Assembly (NCBI RefSeq): GCF_036898095.1 | Contig: NC_090767.1 | Span: 25,256,570-25,320,569 of the forward strand | Length of the DNA: 64,000 nucleotides | Source of the DNA: Palaemon carinicauda | Lineage: Eukaryota > Arthropoda > Malacostraca > Decapoda > Palaemonidae | Reading direction: 5' to 3' | Shown here: positions 63,955-64,000 of the stretch, piece after piece | How positions within the stretch are numbered: the first letter of the stretch is position 1 | Layout: each line of letters starts with the position of its first letter | Translations under genes and position numbers: made by a program | Notes under the pieces: generated by a model | Database searches by the model: none | What the model was told of the DNA's origin: nothing | Seen by the model: only the letters and a program-made list of their open reading frames with translations

Positions 63955-64000
63955 CTATAAAGAGGGCTTTTTGACTGAACACCATAAAGATTCAGACTTG

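Larger units (their letters stand above)
62958..64000 (-). mobile_element. DIRS-like retrotransposon, 3' end (copy K, continues off right edge)
   Basis: Terminal arms plus a recombinase end on the minus strand, with the layout of the other DIRS copies but different sequence, so another family. The left limit is taken at the outer arm. The 5' part lies outside the window. Confidence 0.8.

Overview
The window looks like eukaryotic, repeat-dominated DNA, most likely from a decapod crustacean or a close arthropod relative. That is inferred from the dominance of DIRS-like retrotransposons, the RTE and I-group LINEs, and the AT/CA microsatellites. I found no convincing host gene, tRNA, rRNA or CRISPR array. 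Almost everything supportable is a transposable element, and the elements are nested several layers deep. By my boundaries DIRS-like (tyrosine-recombinase, YR) retrotransposons make up roughly two thirds of the window, in at least four families and mostly on the minus strand.

Left part (1-11.8 kb). A minus-strand YR-retrotransposon-like gag-pol with a predicted intron (exon 1 at 5744-5548, exon 2 from 4754) is split by a plus-strand RTE LINE (369-3827) flanked by an 8-bp target duplication. The host reading frame resumes exactly on the far side (368-1) and leaves the window. Then comes an old DIRS copy (gag and RT pieces, 5.9-10.1 kb) that carries a mariner-type MITE with a microsatellite core. 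It is followed by an RNase H/YR linker remnant holding a 1-kb LTR-like element.

DIRS copy B (11837-27138, minus) has recognisable gag, RT, RNase H and YR and typical inverted and internal complementary terminal repeats. It contains a full-length I-group LINE (13369-19942, both ORFs intact, 16-bp TSD). It also contains a 5'-truncated RTE fragment (22950-24138, 10-bp TSD), itself split by a MULE-like DNA element with long TIRs and a FLYWCH zinc-finger remnant.

Centre (28.6-53.3 kb). After about 1.5 kb with nothing recognisable and two DIRS scraps, one DIRS element (C/D) runs from 31304 to about 53309. It was cut in its RT by two younger DIRS elements. Copy E (34154 to about 41.47 kb) is a different family with two predicted introns in gag. 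Copy A (41641-49092) sits exactly at a site whose empty form is visible elsewhere in the window and shows no target duplication.

Right part (53.3-64 kb). An old DIRS composite (53.3-57.9 kb) is followed by a Gypsy LTR retrotransposon (58017-62387; 257-bp LTRs differing at 8 positions, broken ORFs), a 297-bp piggyBac-type MITE in TTAA, and the 3' end of another DIRS element with a YR domain that leaves the window on the right. Function here is retrotransposon biology: gag for particles, RT/RNase H for cDNA, YR for integration of circular DIRS DNA, EN/RT for target-primed LINE integration. Only the LINE at 13.4-19.9 kb looks capable of producing intact proteins.
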